A stretch of 36,310 bases of DNA from Methylophaga sp. (GCA_002733715.2 NVWQ02000018.1:1-36310); one strand, 5' to 3'; positions 1-6,983 are shown, numbered from the stretch's first letter. Numbers and translations are program-made. Notes: generated by a model from the sequence alone, not told the origin.

Positions 1-81
1 GGGTGGCGGAACTGGTAGACGCGCCGGATTCAAAATCCGGTTTCTTCGGAAGTGTCGGTTCGATTCCGACCCTCGGTACCA
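1..81 (+). tRNA. tRNA-Leu(CAA), 5' end cut by window edge
   Basis: The anticodon arm CCGGA-TTCAAAA-TCCGG gives anticodon CAA. A long variable arm (TTTCTTCGGAAG) marks a class II tRNA. The T arm is GTCGG-TTCGATT-CCGAC, followed by the 3' acceptor strand CCTCGGT, discriminator A and an encoded CCA at 79-81. The 3' acceptor strand needs a seven-base 5' partner, but only its last three bases are in the window, so about four bases are missing. The gene is the integration target of the island that follows. Confidence 0.95.
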
Positions 82-182
82 ATTAAGCATTTCACAACAG
101 ACCAGAAAGACCTTTAAGCCCTGCTACCACGCGGGGTTTTCTGTATCTGGCATTCCGTAACATCTCATAACATTCCTTGACA
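61..182. repeat. attL: left copy of the ~120-bp boundary repeat
   Basis: The repeat covers the last 21 bases of the tRNA and about 100 bases beyond it, including a terminator. It aligns to 6162-6281 with about 15 mismatches and one 3-base gap by eye. The stretch CCAATTAAGCAT straddling the tRNA end is identical in both copies and is the best candidate for the crossover core. Confidence 0.75.
119..140 (+). terminator. Rho-independent terminator after tRNA-Leu
   Basis: The stem CCCTGC/GCGGGG (one G-T pair) has a six-base loop and is followed by TTTT. It lies 38 bases past the tRNA end. The same hairpin recurs in the right boundary repeat. Confidence 0.8.
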
Positions 183-195
183 TACCCCAACTAAT

Positions 196-243
196 GGGGG
201 TAACTTTGGGGGTAACTACTACCTTGAAAAGTGAGTTACCCCC
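196..243. promoter_or_regulatory. Integrase arm-type sites, left side
   Basis: Two direct copies of GGGGGTAACT lie at 196-205 and 208-217, and an inverted copy AGTTACCCCC at 234-243. They sit between the crossover region and the integrase start. Matching motifs occur just inside the right boundary, as expected when the P' and P arms of one attP are split by integration. The inverted copy abuts the integrase start codon, so integrase binding could also repress its own gene (inference). Confidence 0.6.
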
Positions 244-245
244 AA

Positions 246-1484
246 ATGCCATTATCAGACATCAAAGTTAAATCGCTTAAAGCGGGTATAAAACCTGATG
301 GCACAACCACCAGCAAACCCTATCGAGTGACAGATGAAAAAGGACTTTATCTTGAAGTTACCCCCAAAGGTGGAAAACGCTGGCGGTTTAAATATCGCTT
401 TGGTGGTAAGGAAAAATTACTTTCTGTTGGCACATATCCTGATGTCAGTTTAAAGGCTGCTAGAGTACGTAGAGATGATTTACGGGTACAGGTTGCTGAT
501 GGTGTTGATCCTTCTGAATTAAGAAAAGCAGAAAAGGTCACTACAGGTGGTTTAAATAGTTTTGAGGCTATAGCACGTGAGTGGCATGTTAAGTTTAGTG
601 CTAACTGGGGTAAAGAATATTCTACTAAAACAATAACCCACCTTGAAAAGAATATATTCCCTTGGCTAGGTTCAAAAAACATTAACGATATTACCCCGCC
701 TGAATTATTAGCAGCATTAAGACGTATTGAAAATAGAGGCGCATTAGATACGGCTCACCGTGTATTACAAATTTGTGGTGCAATTTACCGATATGCTGTA
801 ACCACGGGAAAAGCAGATCGTAACCAAGCGGCTGATTTAAAAGGCGCACTACCACCAGCAAAAACTAAGCATCATTCTTCTATTACCGATCCTAAAGAAG
901 TTGGCGGCTTAATGAGAGCAATACAAGACTATTCAGGCTCATTCATTACAGCTACAGCCTTGAAGCTATCCCCTCTCCTATTTGTCCGCCCCGGTGAATT
1001 AAGACAAGCTGAATGGAAAGACATTGACCTAGAAAAAGCTGAATGGCGCATACCTGCTGAGAAGATGAAAATGCGTGTTCTTCATATTGTTCCCCTCTCT
1101 AAACAAGCAGTAGAAATATTCAAAGATATACAGCCACTCACAGGGCGCGATAAATACGTTTTCCCAAGCAATCGTACCGTGACTAGACCAATGAGCAATA
1201 ACACCATTAACGCGGCTCTAAGGCGTTTAGGGTTTACTAAAGAAGAAATGACGGCTCATGGTTTTAGATCAATGGCTTCTACCCTCCTAAACGAACAAGG
1301 CTGGAATGGTGATGCTATAGAACGACAACTAGCCCACAGTGAAGGTAATGGCGTAAGGGCGGCTTATAACTACGCTCAACACCTACCAGAACGTAAAAAA
1401 ATGATGCAATCATGGGCTGACTATCTAGACGGCTTAGCCACTGGTGCTGATGTGATACCGATTAACCGAGCGGATGAAGGTTAA
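246..1484 (+). CDS. int: P4-type tyrosine site-specific integrase
   Basis: This integrase would carry out integration and excision at tRNA-Leu. ATG 246 (MPLSDIKVKSLK) matches how this family usually begins. A GTG 15 bases upstream is also open, but it falls next to the arm sites. The N-terminal part resembles the DUF4102 arm-binding domain (GLYLEVTPKGGKRWRFKYRF), followed by a SAM-like core-binding domain and the catalytic domain. Counting from the GTG, the catalytic residues visible are R253 (RPGELR), H343 and R346 (HGFR), H369 (LAHSE) and nucleophile Y379 (AAYNYA). The length is normal and the catalytic set complete, so the enzyme is probably active. It stands next to its attachment site, as in other tRNA-integrated islands. 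The next gene starts just past its stop codon. Confidence 0.95.
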   Translation: MPLSDIKVKSLKAGIKPDGTTTSKPYRVTDEKGLYLEVTPKGGKRWRFKYRFGGKEKLLSVGTYPDVSLKAARVRRDDLRVQVADGVDPSELRKAEKVTTGGLNSFEAIAREWHVKFSANWGKEYSTKTITHLEKNIFPWLGSKNINDITPPELLAALRRIENRGALDTAHRVLQICGAIYRYAVTTGKADRNQAADLKGALPPAKTKHHSSITDPKEVGGLMRAIQDYSGSFITATALKLSPLLFVRPGELRQAEWKDIDLEKAEWRIPAEKMKMRVLHIVPLSKQAVEIFKDIQPLTGRDKYVFPSNRTVTRPMSNNTINAALRRLGFTKEEMTAHGFRSMASTLLNEQGWNGDAIERQLAHSEGNGVRAAYNYAQHLPERKKMMQSWADYLDGLATGADVIPINRADEG

Positions 1485-1488
1485 GGTT

Positions 1489-2118
1489 ATGAAGACAGTA
1501 AAGAGTTATAAAGCGGGTCGAAAAAAACAGCATGACAGTCTTTTTCGTACTGAAACTTATATCCTAGGCGATAACCCTACAAGAGAAGAATGTGAAGAAC
1601 TTTCTGAGGCGATCGCCCATGATCCAATAACTCCAGAAGAAGAAATAAAAGCTCTTTGGCAATGGATCAATTCAGTGGTAAATCATAAAGCACATGATTT
1701 AGGCATGCCTGACGGAACTGAAATAAATTTAAAGACGGATTTAGGCCATAGTTTGTTATTTAAAAAGGCCTATGACGCCCAGTGTAGTCTGCATGTAGTA
1801 AATTCATATTATACAGAAAAAAAGTATGAATCAGCTTTTAATGCTTTGCTATGTGCTATACCGGAAATGCTACAGCTTCAAATTTTAAGTTATGAAGATG
1901 AAATATTAGCAGGAAAAAGTAGGACATCTTTAGCGACTGATAAAAGAAGAGCTATCAGCCTTCAAAAACAACAAGTCGCTAAACCCATATATGATAAATA
2001 TGTAAAAAAACACTCAAAAAAAAGAGCCAGTGAACTGACGGCTCAAAGGCTTAAAGATAACCACCAAATTAATGTCTCACCTGAAACGGTCAGAGGCTGG
2101 TTTAAAAAAAGTTGGTGA
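1489..2118 (+). CDS. Unknown island protein with possible C-terminal HTH
   Basis: I do not recognise a family. ATG 1489 has GAAGG eight bases upstream. An in-frame ATG at 1474 overlaps the integrase stop and is less well placed. The product is about 209 residues, soluble, with no signal peptide or membrane segment. The centre is helical. The C-terminal 30 residues (ELTAQRLKDNHQ... SPETVRGWFKKSW) read like a helix-turn-helix in which SPETVRGW would be the recognition helix. The gene follows int directly and precedes the AlpA-like regulator, so a role in excision or regulation is possible but unproven. Confidence 0.6.
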   Translation: MKTVKSYKAGRKKQHDSLFRTETYILGDNPTREECEELSEAIAHDPITPEEEIKALWQWINSVVNHKAHDLGMPDGTEINLKTDLGHSLLFKKAYDAQCSLHVVNSYYTEKKYESAFNALLCAIPEMLQLQILSYEDEILAGKSRTSLATDKRRAISLQKQQVAKPIYDKYVKKHSKKRASELTAQRLKDNHQINVSPETVRGWFKKSW

Positions 2119-2172
2119 AACCATTCTAACCACCACATAGCCTTGGTTTAGGCTATCGCCATGATTAACAAA

Positions 2173-2186
2173 GACCTAGGGAGGTC
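2173..2186 (+). promoter_or_regulatory. Hairpin enclosing the alpA ribosome binding site
   Basis: GACCT-AGGG-AGGTC is a perfect 5-bp stem with a four-base loop. The Shine-Dalgarno AGGGAGG lies in its loop and 3' arm, seven bases before the ATG at 2193. A second hairpin, ATAGCC/GGCTAT, lies at 2137-2156. Together they could limit translation of the regulator; that is inference. Confidence 0.4.
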
Positions 2187-2192
2187 AACATC

Positions 2193-2390
2193 ATGGCATC
2201 ACAAATCAGAAAACTTTTAGAAGTAAAAAACACCACAGGATTAAGCGGCTCATCAATCTACCGCATGGCAAAATCAGGCACATTTCCCAAGCCTATCAAG
2301 CTAGGAGTACGCTCTAGTGGCTGGATTGCCTCAGAGGTTGATCAATGGCTTGATGACAGAATAGCCGCTTCTCGCAACGGGGAGGCATAA
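2193..2390 (+). CDS. alpA: AlpA-family transcriptional regulator
   Basis: This 65-residue protein has the MerR-like HTH typical of AlpA. LLEVKNTTGLSGSSIYRMAK is the helix-turn-helix, FPKPIKLGVRSSGWIASEV the wing, and VDQWLDDRIA the final helix. AlpA proteins activate excision and, in Gram-negative phage satellites, start the induction programme of the element. The Shine-Dalgarno (AGGGAGG) is very strong but lies within a small hairpin. A gap of 74 bases upstream suggests its own promoter. The next gene starts two bases after the stop, so alpA probably heads the replication module. Confidence 0.88.
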   Translation: MASQIRKLLEVKNTTGLSGSSIYRMAKSGTFPKPIKLGVRSSGWIASEVDQWLDDRIAASRNGEA

Positions 2391-2392
2391 AA

Positions 2393-2782
2393 ATGAGTGA
2401 CACAATATTACCCCCTACTAAAACAGCAAGAGTGCTGGCGGCTTTAATGTCAGGTCGTAGCTTTAATCGCTTTGAAGCAGAGCGAGAATTACATGATCAT
2501 TGCCTACACTCCACTGTAGCGACACTAGGGCGAAAATATGGCATAACCATATCAAGACAATTTGAAACTGTACCGGGTTATCAAGGAATGCCCACAAGTG
2601 TATGCCGATACTGGATAACACTTGAAGAACGAAAAAGATTTGAAAAACAAAAGGTAAATATCAGAAAGCAGAAAACCCAAACCACCAGCGACCAAACTAA
2701 TGAAATGGGCTTTCAACTGAACAAAGCTGATGATACTGCCATAACAAAAAAACCGCAACCAGAACCCAACAACGAGGGATAG
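2393..2782 (+). CDS. Winged-helix-like small island protein
   Basis: This is a 129-residue soluble protein. The first 75 residues look like a small winged-helix fold: TKTARVLAALMSGRSFNRFE is a helical start, VATLGRKYGITISR a likely recognition helix, and a strand pair with RYWITLEER follows. Proteins of this size and pattern, called helix-turn-helix domain-containing, are common in satellites and integrated plasmids. The C-terminal 50 residues are charged and probably disordered. GGAGG precedes the ATG. The gene sits two bases after alpA and three before the replication gene, so it is likely translated with them. The exact function is unknown. Confidence 0.6.
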   Translation: MSDTILPPTKTARVLAALMSGRSFNRFEAERELHDHCLHSTVATLGRKYGITISRQFETVPGYQGMPTSVCRYWITLEERKRFEKQKVNIRKQKTQTTSDQTNEMGFQLNKADDTAITKKPQPEPNNEG

Positions 2783-2785
2783 TTT

Positions 2786-3553
2786 ATGCGAGAAATTGCC
2801 CCAAATATCACGGGCGGTTTTGACATAGCGGTTTTGACATACAAAAGTAAAGATGAAGCCTTGATAGGTAAGGCTTCATCGCTTCCTGAAACGGCAAAAA
2901 AAGAGCGGTTATTTCTATTATCTAAAGAAGAGGCTAATAATCCTCCCTTAAATAACAAAGAAACACCGAAGAAAATAAAACGCACCACGAATAGAAAACG
3001 CGTTATTTCTGACGATACATTTTTGCATAACGGAGTTACTTATCAAATCAATACTGCTAAGTCAGGACTGTACGTTGAAATATTAATCAGAATTATTGAT
3101 CAGTTTGAAATAGCAGTTCTTAAATGGAAGCGTGTTCTTGTATTAAGGTTTGATCTTCATACTCATAAGTTCACTAAAGACAATCATTCACAAACCGCAT
3201 TTAGAAAGCGATTATTTCAAAAACTAAAACGGGTTTATGGTTTTAAAGAAATTGGGTTTTGTTGGGTGCGTGAACAAGAAAGAAGCAAATCACAGCATTA
3301 TCATTGGGTACTATTTCTTGATGGTGACTTAATACGACATTCGAAGCGAATAAATCAACTGATAAAAGATGCCTGGGAACGTCCATGTGGTAATTATCAT
3401 GTACCGACCATAAAACGCCCTTTCTATTTTGCTGATAGCTCTCAGGTGGCCATTAGTGCGATCTACCGGGTATCGTACTTAGCCAAGCCTAGAGGTAAAG
3501 GCTATAGAGCCAAACAAACCAAAGATTATCAATGTTCACGAATGAAGCTGTAA
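2786..3553 (+). CDS. YagK/YfjJ (inovirus Gp2-like) replication protein
   Basis: This 255-residue protein has the YagK/YfjJ C-terminal domain known from inovirus Gp2 and from P4-like satellites. The core reads VLVLRFDLHTHKF, then FCWVREQERSKSQHYHWVLF, with an H-x-H pair (HYH) in the position expected of the HUH-type metal site. Later tyrosines (YRVSYLAKP) could be the nicking residue, so rolling-circle initiation is the likely role. The first 85 residues are variable and basic. GAGGGA seven bases before ATG 2786 sets the start. The call is firm at family level; the enzymatic mechanism is inferred from the motif. Confidence 0.8.
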   Translation: MREIAPNITGGFDIAVLTYKSKDEALIGKASSLPETAKKERLFLLSKEEANNPPLNNKETPKKIKRTTNRKRVISDDTFLHNGVTYQINTAKSGLYVEILIRIIDQFEIAVLKWKRVLVLRFDLHTHKFTKDNHSQTAFRKRLFQKLKRVYGFKEIGFCWVREQERSKSQHYHWVLFLDGDLIRHSKRINQLIKDAWERPCGNYHVPTIKRPFYFADSSQVAISAIYRVSYLAKPRGKGYRAKQTKDYQCSRMKL

Positions 3554-3572
3554 GTAATTAGGAATAAACATT

Positions 3573-3977
3573 ATGGCAAAAATATCACAAGAACAATGGG
3601 AACTAGCCCAAGCATTATTTGAAGCAGGCAAAAGTTTAAGCGTAATTGTTGCTGAAACAGAAATAGCTAAAAGCACACTATCAGAGAAAGCAAAAAAACA
3701 GGAATGGGAAAAAGGGCTTAACGAACAGCTAATACTTGATGATGTAAGGGTTCAACTAGAAAAGACGAACCTGAACGACCTGCAAGCTAAAATCCATGCA
3801 AAGGAAGTTGAAAAGCTATTATCTAATCAAATGATGGTTAAAACTCTATCACGGGTAAATATGACTGGTATTGGTGAAAAACTTCTTTCACCTGAGGATA
3901 TGACGATTAACGATCATAAAATAATTCAAGACACCATCGACAAGGCAAGTCTAACGCTAGGCGTGAATCAACGGTAA
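3573..3977 (+). CDS. Small-terminase-like HTH protein
   Basis: In this 134-residue protein the first 50 residues form an HTH (ALFEAGKSLSVIVAETEIAKSTLSEKAKKQEW), the usual N-terminus of phage small terminase subunits. The end (DHKIIQDTIDKASLTLGV) also resembles members of that group. In satellites such a protein would redirect helper-phage packaging to the island. A generic phage regulator is the alternative. The protein stops soon after GVNQR, where related proteins often continue. The downstream sequence holds a possible remnant of the missing tail (4129-4200), so the gene may be truncated. Confidence 0.5.
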   Translation: MAKISQEQWELAQALFEAGKSLSVIVAETEIAKSTLSEKAKKQEWEKGLNEQLILDDVRVQLEKTNLNDLQAKIHAKEVEKLLSNQMMVKTLSRVNMTGIGEKLLSPEDMTINDHKIIQDTIDKASLTLGVNQR

Positions 3978-4304
3978 GAAGTATAAAATAAAATCCACCT
4001 AATTATAATTTAAAAACAAGTTCTTAGGATAAAAATCCCAGCCTTTTCAATGCGGATAATTAAAGTATGGACGATAAAGAAAATTTAAAGCCTGATGCGA
4101 AAGTGTTGAGTTTTATTATACATGCTAATTATTGATTGATTTGTCAAAACTATCTGATAAAGCATTGCAGGAATTAATGGATGCCAGAAACAGAGAATAA
4201 AATTGAGAGACACCGAGCAAGATAAATAAATATTTAAGTTAGCTTGATAAATTATAGTATTATGTCATTCAGCTTTTGAGAGTAACTGATGTAAGGATTT
4301 GACA
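3978..4304 (+). other. Intergenic region with possible decayed 3' end of the terS-like gene
   Basis: No convincing intact gene is present. A 22-codon ORF starts at ATG 4067 and ends at 4135. A second frame, 4129-4200, encodes LLIDLSKLSDKALQELMDARNRE with a stop at each end. That peptide resembles the conserved acidic tail of many small terminase proteins, which suggests that the upstream gene lost its original end by frameshift or deletion. AT-rich sequence at 4220-4290 probably contains the promoter of the next gene. Confidence 0.35.
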
Positions 4305-5249
4305 ATGAAGTTATGGCTTTTTCTAACTATATTGACTACGTCAATGTGCGGATATGCCGAAATATCTGATAAACAAGTAAGTGAGTGCGCGATCCATAAA
4401 GATCCATTATCTAGACTAGACTGTTTAGATCAACTGATAGCTGAGAAAGGTCTCAGTGGCGGTGTTAAATCTAGTGTGAAAACAGAAGGGAAAGGGAAAT
4501 GGTTGGTACGTACCGATGTCTCCCCGATTGATGATAGCACCAATGTATATGCAGAATTGATGTCTGAAAATATTGTTGGGAGTGGGTATCGAGCTCAGAA
4601 AGCATCATTAGTATTGCGATGTAGCGAGAATGTGACCAATGTGTACGTTCGCTGGAATGATTATCTTGGTTTGAAGAGTACCTCTGTTCTTCAAAGGCTA
4701 GATAAAGAAAAAGCAACTAATCATAGATGGACTTTATCATCTGACAATACCGCTACATTCGTTAGCGGTGGGTATATTAGATATATAAAAAAACTTTTAG
4801 GACACAAAAAGTTGTTACTTCAGTTGACACCTTATAACGACAACCCAGTAATGGCCGTATTTGATCTAACAGGTATTGATGAGGCAATTAAACCGATCAA
4901 AAAGGCGTGCCATTGGAGTAGTAATACCAGTAAACAATCAAACAAAAATGTAAATAATAATTCGACGAAGAAACTTACCCTAGATGAATTCATGTTTAAT
5001 CTAGAGGCTCAAGTTAAGCGATATTGGATCAAACCAACTTATTATTTGGGTGAAGGAACAGGAGAATACATTATTTACTTATTTGATGATGGTAGTGTAA
5101 AAAGAGCCTCGACAAAAGTTAGTAGTGGCAACCTCGTCCTTGATAGGAGTGTAGAAAATGCAATATATAAGGCATCACCATTTTTAGGAGCTCCAAAAAC
5201 GTGGAATGGTGCGTTTACCTTTTCATTTTCAGTAAGAATCACTAAGTAA
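4305..5249 (+). CDS. Exported TagO/VasI-like protein fused to a TolA C-terminal-like domain
   Basis: This is a cargo gene of 314 residues. ATG 4305 has AAGGA at good spacing and a clear signal peptide ending near CGYA-E. Residues about 25-206 match the TagO/VasI (T6SS-associated) pattern: CAIHKDPLSRLDCLDQLIAE, GKWLVRTDVSPIDDS, LVLRCSE, LTPYNDNPVMAVFDLTGIDEAI and a closing KKACHW. After a linker rich in N, S and T, residues about 228-314 match the TolA/TonB C-terminal fold: VKRYWIKP, FDDGSVKRA and the hallmark SGNLVLDRSVENAIYKASPF. No T6SS genes are in the window. A periplasmic protein carrying a TolA domain III mimic could interfere with phages or bacteriocins that use TolA; this is inference. 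Confidence 0.7.
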   Translation: MKLWLFLTILTTSMCGYAEISDKQVSECAIHKDPLSRLDCLDQLIAEKGLSGGVKSSVKTEGKGKWLVRTDVSPIDDSTNVYAELMSENIVGSGYRAQKASLVLRCSENVTNVYVRWNDYLGLKSTSVLQRLDKEKATNHRWTLSSDNTATFVSGGYIRYIKKLLGHKKLLLQLTPYNDNPVMAVFDLTGIDEAIKPIKKACHWSSNTSKQSNKNVNNNSTKKLTLDEFMFNLEAQVKRYWIKPTYYLGEGTGEYIIYLFDDGSVKRASTKVSSGNLVLDRSVENAIYKASPFLGAPKTWNGAFTFSFSVRITK

Positions 5250-5548
5250 AAGAATTTTAGGCATTATTAACAATAACTACTGGTATGATATTTTTTATAT
5301 TTTATTTAATGCCAGCATGAAGAAAGCAAATGGCTTGATCGGCAACACAGAAACAGGGAGTGATTTCAAGACAATAATAGATAGTGTAGATAAGTTATCT
5401 GTCATGACTAAGATTACGCACTACCAGTAAAGATAGCACAGAATAATCAAGCAGATGTCGTAACAGCGCCCTTCAACTTATTAAATAAATTACCTAGTTG
5501 AATAAAGTTGAACTATGATAGGTATTCGCGAATATAGAGGATAGCAAC
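5250..5548 (+). other. AT-rich intergenic region with one doubtful 37-codon ORF
   Basis: The only ORF seen is ATG 5317 to TAA 5430, a 37-residue peptide starting MKKANGLIGNTETG. It has no ribosome binding site that I trust and I do not recognise it. An inverted repeat GGCATTA (5260-5266) / TAATGCC (5307-5313) brackets a T-rich stretch. Nothing else is supported. Confidence 0.25.
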
Positions 5549-5908
5549 TTGAGCACTTTAACTAAAGCATTGTTTCTAGTGGCACTGTGTATACCAATTG
5601 TAGTCGTCGCAGAAGAGCCCTATAAGATTACAGGTAGTTCCGGCATAATATCTTTTGTGGCTGTTGATTCTGCCCAAATAAATAACGAGGACGTTTATCG
5701 TTACGCTGTAGCGGAGGCTTGTGCTGGTAAGAAAATGTGTCAGGTTCAATATTGGGCCGATAACGCACCAAGTAAATTTCCGTTAACGGATGCTCAAGCT
5801 GATTCTAAGCTGGTACATTGGCAGCAAAATCTTAATACTGGGCTTCGCCGATGGCTAGTAAAGTGTAGCGCCTCCGATCTGTTTATGAATGAAAGAGAAT
5901 GTATGTAA
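5549..5908 (+). CDS. Small exported cysteine-containing protein
   Basis: This is a 119-residue protein with a TTG start; GAGGA about eight bases upstream supports it. A signal peptide (LTKALFLVALCIPIVVVAEE) would be cut near VVA-E. The mature protein has four or five cysteines (EACAGKKMCQVQYW, VKCSASD, a final ECM), likely disulfide-bonded in the periplasm. The pattern CQVQYW, then LTDAQADSKLVHWQQNLNTG, then a Trp/Cys ending recalls small hypothetical proteins encoded next to TagO-like genes in other accessory regions, but I cannot name a family. It lies in the last gene position of the island, so it is probably cargo acting with the preceding exported protein. Confidence 0.6.
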   Translation: MSTLTKALFLVALCIPIVVVAEEPYKITGSSGIISFVAVDSAQINNEDVYRYAVAEACAGKKMCQVQYWADNAPSKFPLTDAQADSKLVHWQQNLNTGLRRWLVKCSASDLFMNERECM

Positions 5909-5999
5909 TATTGCGTCATGGTTTGACAGCATGTCTAGGTTAAGCCCCTTCATCACAATTGATGATCCTATGGCGTGAACCGGCGGTATGGGATAGCTA

Positions 6000-6033
6000 A
6001 AACTAGAAACTAGAAACTAGAAACTAGAAACTA
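6000..6033. repeat. Heptamer tandem repeat AAACTAG, about 4.9 copies
   Basis: The unit AAACTAG is repeated perfectly four times and followed by AAACTA. It lies in the non-coding right end of the island. Repeats of this kind change copy number by slippage. Confidence 0.9.
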
Positions 6034-6086
6034 TTTAATATTAGCTCCTCTTTTCAAGCAAGAGCTCAGTTAAGAATTATTAGTCT

Positions 6087-6108
6087 GGGGGTAACTTTTG
6101 GGGTAACT
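6087..6108. promoter_or_regulatory. Integrase arm-type sites, right side
   Basis: GGGGGTAACT at 6087-6096 and GGGGTAACT at 6100-6108 are direct repeats of the same motif as the left arm sites, in the same orientation. They lie about 55-75 bases inside the right boundary repeat and are the expected P-arm sites. Confidence 0.6.
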
Positions 6109-6161
6109 GGAAATAGTGAATTACTCAACCCTATGTATATCATGCGCATTAGCAGGTTATT

Positions 6162-6281
6162 CGATTGAGACCCTCGCCAATTAAGCATATCACAATATAC
6201 CAGAAAGACCTTTAAGCCCTGCTATCATGCGGGGTTTTCTGTATCTGACATTCTGTAACGTCTCACTATATTTCTTGACAA
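6162..6281. repeat. attR: right copy of the boundary repeat
   Basis: This imperfect copy of 61-182 includes a degenerate tRNA 3' end (TTCGATTGAGACCCTCGCCA) that has lost three bases and no longer fits a Leu acceptor stem. The AATTAAGCAT and terminator parts are well preserved. It marks the right end of the island. Confidence 0.75.
6217..6238 (+). terminator. Terminator inside the right boundary repeat
   Basis: The stem CCCTGC/GCGGGG around TATCAT is followed by TTTT. It is homologous to the terminator after tRNA-Leu. It may stop transcripts leaving the island. Confidence 0.7.
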
Positions 6282-6298
6282 TTTAAAGTATCAAACAC

Positions 6299-6333
6299 AA
6301 AAAAGCCGCCAACACTCGAAAGTGTCAGCGGCT
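6299..6333 (-). terminator. Bidirectional terminator after the PepSY gene
   Basis: AGCCGC-C-AACACT, loop CGAA, AGTGT-CA-GCGGCT forms a long hairpin. Six A bases to its left give a U run on the minus strand, and TTTTT to its right gives one on the plus strand. It separates the island from the PepSY gene. Confidence 0.85.
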
Positions 6334-6363
6334 ATTTTTAGCTCAAAAATAAGTAATTAAAGC

Positions 6364-6912
6364 TTATTCTTGCTCCATACCAATTTCGTATAATTCGATG
6401 TTTGCTTCTTCAATCTCACCCGTTACCGCGTCAACGTCAACTTTAATTTCGTAACCCGCTACAGTTTGAATATCAAACTCATAAGTAACCGAACCATCAG
6501 TACCAATTTCATATTCATTAGCAACAATTTTACCTGGGTTAAAGTCTAAAGCGATTGTGCGCGCTTGCGCTTCTGTAATTTTTGCATATTTTTTGAATGT
6601 CGCATCATCAGCAGAAACTTCACGCTCTATTTCAGTTACAAAGCCTTCTTCAGCATTACATTCAACATTATATGTTGTGCCATTTTCTGCTTCAATATCA
6701 AATTCATAAATAGGATCATCACCTTCCATTTTTAATTCAAGCTTACGCGCATGACCTGGAATAGTGTCTAATGCCGCATCTAAACATGTTTCAACGCTTA
6801 CTAGGTTCCAATCTTTGATATCATCTAAATCAGCTTGGTCGCTAGCGTATAGATTTGAAGAAAGTGCAACAGCCAGAGCGGCAGGCACTATTTTTAATAA
6901 TGTATTTTTCAT
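6364..6912 (-). CDS. Periplasmic acidic protein with two PepSY domains (copy 1)
   Basis: This 182-residue protein has a signal peptide ending at LYA-S (about residue 23). Two PepSY units follow: one ends in YEFDIEAENGTTYNVECN, the other in VTYEFDIQTVAGYEIKVDVD with the DAVTGEI hallmark. C43 and C85 bracket the first unit and probably pair. The mature chain is strongly acidic. The second PepSY protein of this window (22550-23062) is a clear paralogue with the same 42-residue cysteine spacing. PepSY proteins of this kind include LanPepSY, a lanthanide-binding periplasmic protein of a methylotroph, so metal binding is plausible here. A TATAAT box at 6984-6989 on the minus strand and an adjacent palindrome point to its own promoter. 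It lies downstream of the two-component genes. Confidence 0.85.
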   Translation of the reverse strand: MKNTLLKIVPAALAVALSSNLYASDQADLDDIKDWNLVSVETCLDAALDTIPGHARKLELKMEGDDPIYEFDIEAENGTTYNVECNAEEGFVTEIEREVSADDATFKKYAKITEAQARTIALDFNPGKIVANEYEIGTDGSVTYEFDIQTVAGYEIKVDVDAVTGEIEEANIELYEIGMEQE

Positions 6913-6983
6913 AGTTATATCCTGTTAGAGTTAAAAATAAACGATTATTTTTCTACCCTCAAGAACAACAATCACTGGGTACT

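Larger units (their letters stand above)
61..6281 (+). mobile_element. Compact tRNA-integrated satellite-like island
   Basis: The element lies at the 3' end of tRNA-Leu. It is bounded by imperfect direct repeats at 61-182 and 6162-6281 and begins with a P4-type integrase. The order is int, unknown, alpA-like, winged helix, Gp2-like replication gene, terS-like gene, then two exported cargo genes, all on the plus strand with short gaps in the first six. No capsid, tail, large terminase or lysis gene is present, so it cannot be a complete phage. The content matches what is known of phage satellites (integrase, AlpA, replication protein, small terminase, cargo). That it is mobilised by a helper phage is inference. 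Confidence 0.75.

Noticed and set aside
231-245. GTG start for the integrase
   Set aside because: ATG 246 matches the family start, and the GTG lies beside the arm-type sites without a convincing ribosome site.
82-6161. Complete prophage
   Set aside because: No capsid, portal, large terminase, tail or lysis genes are present.
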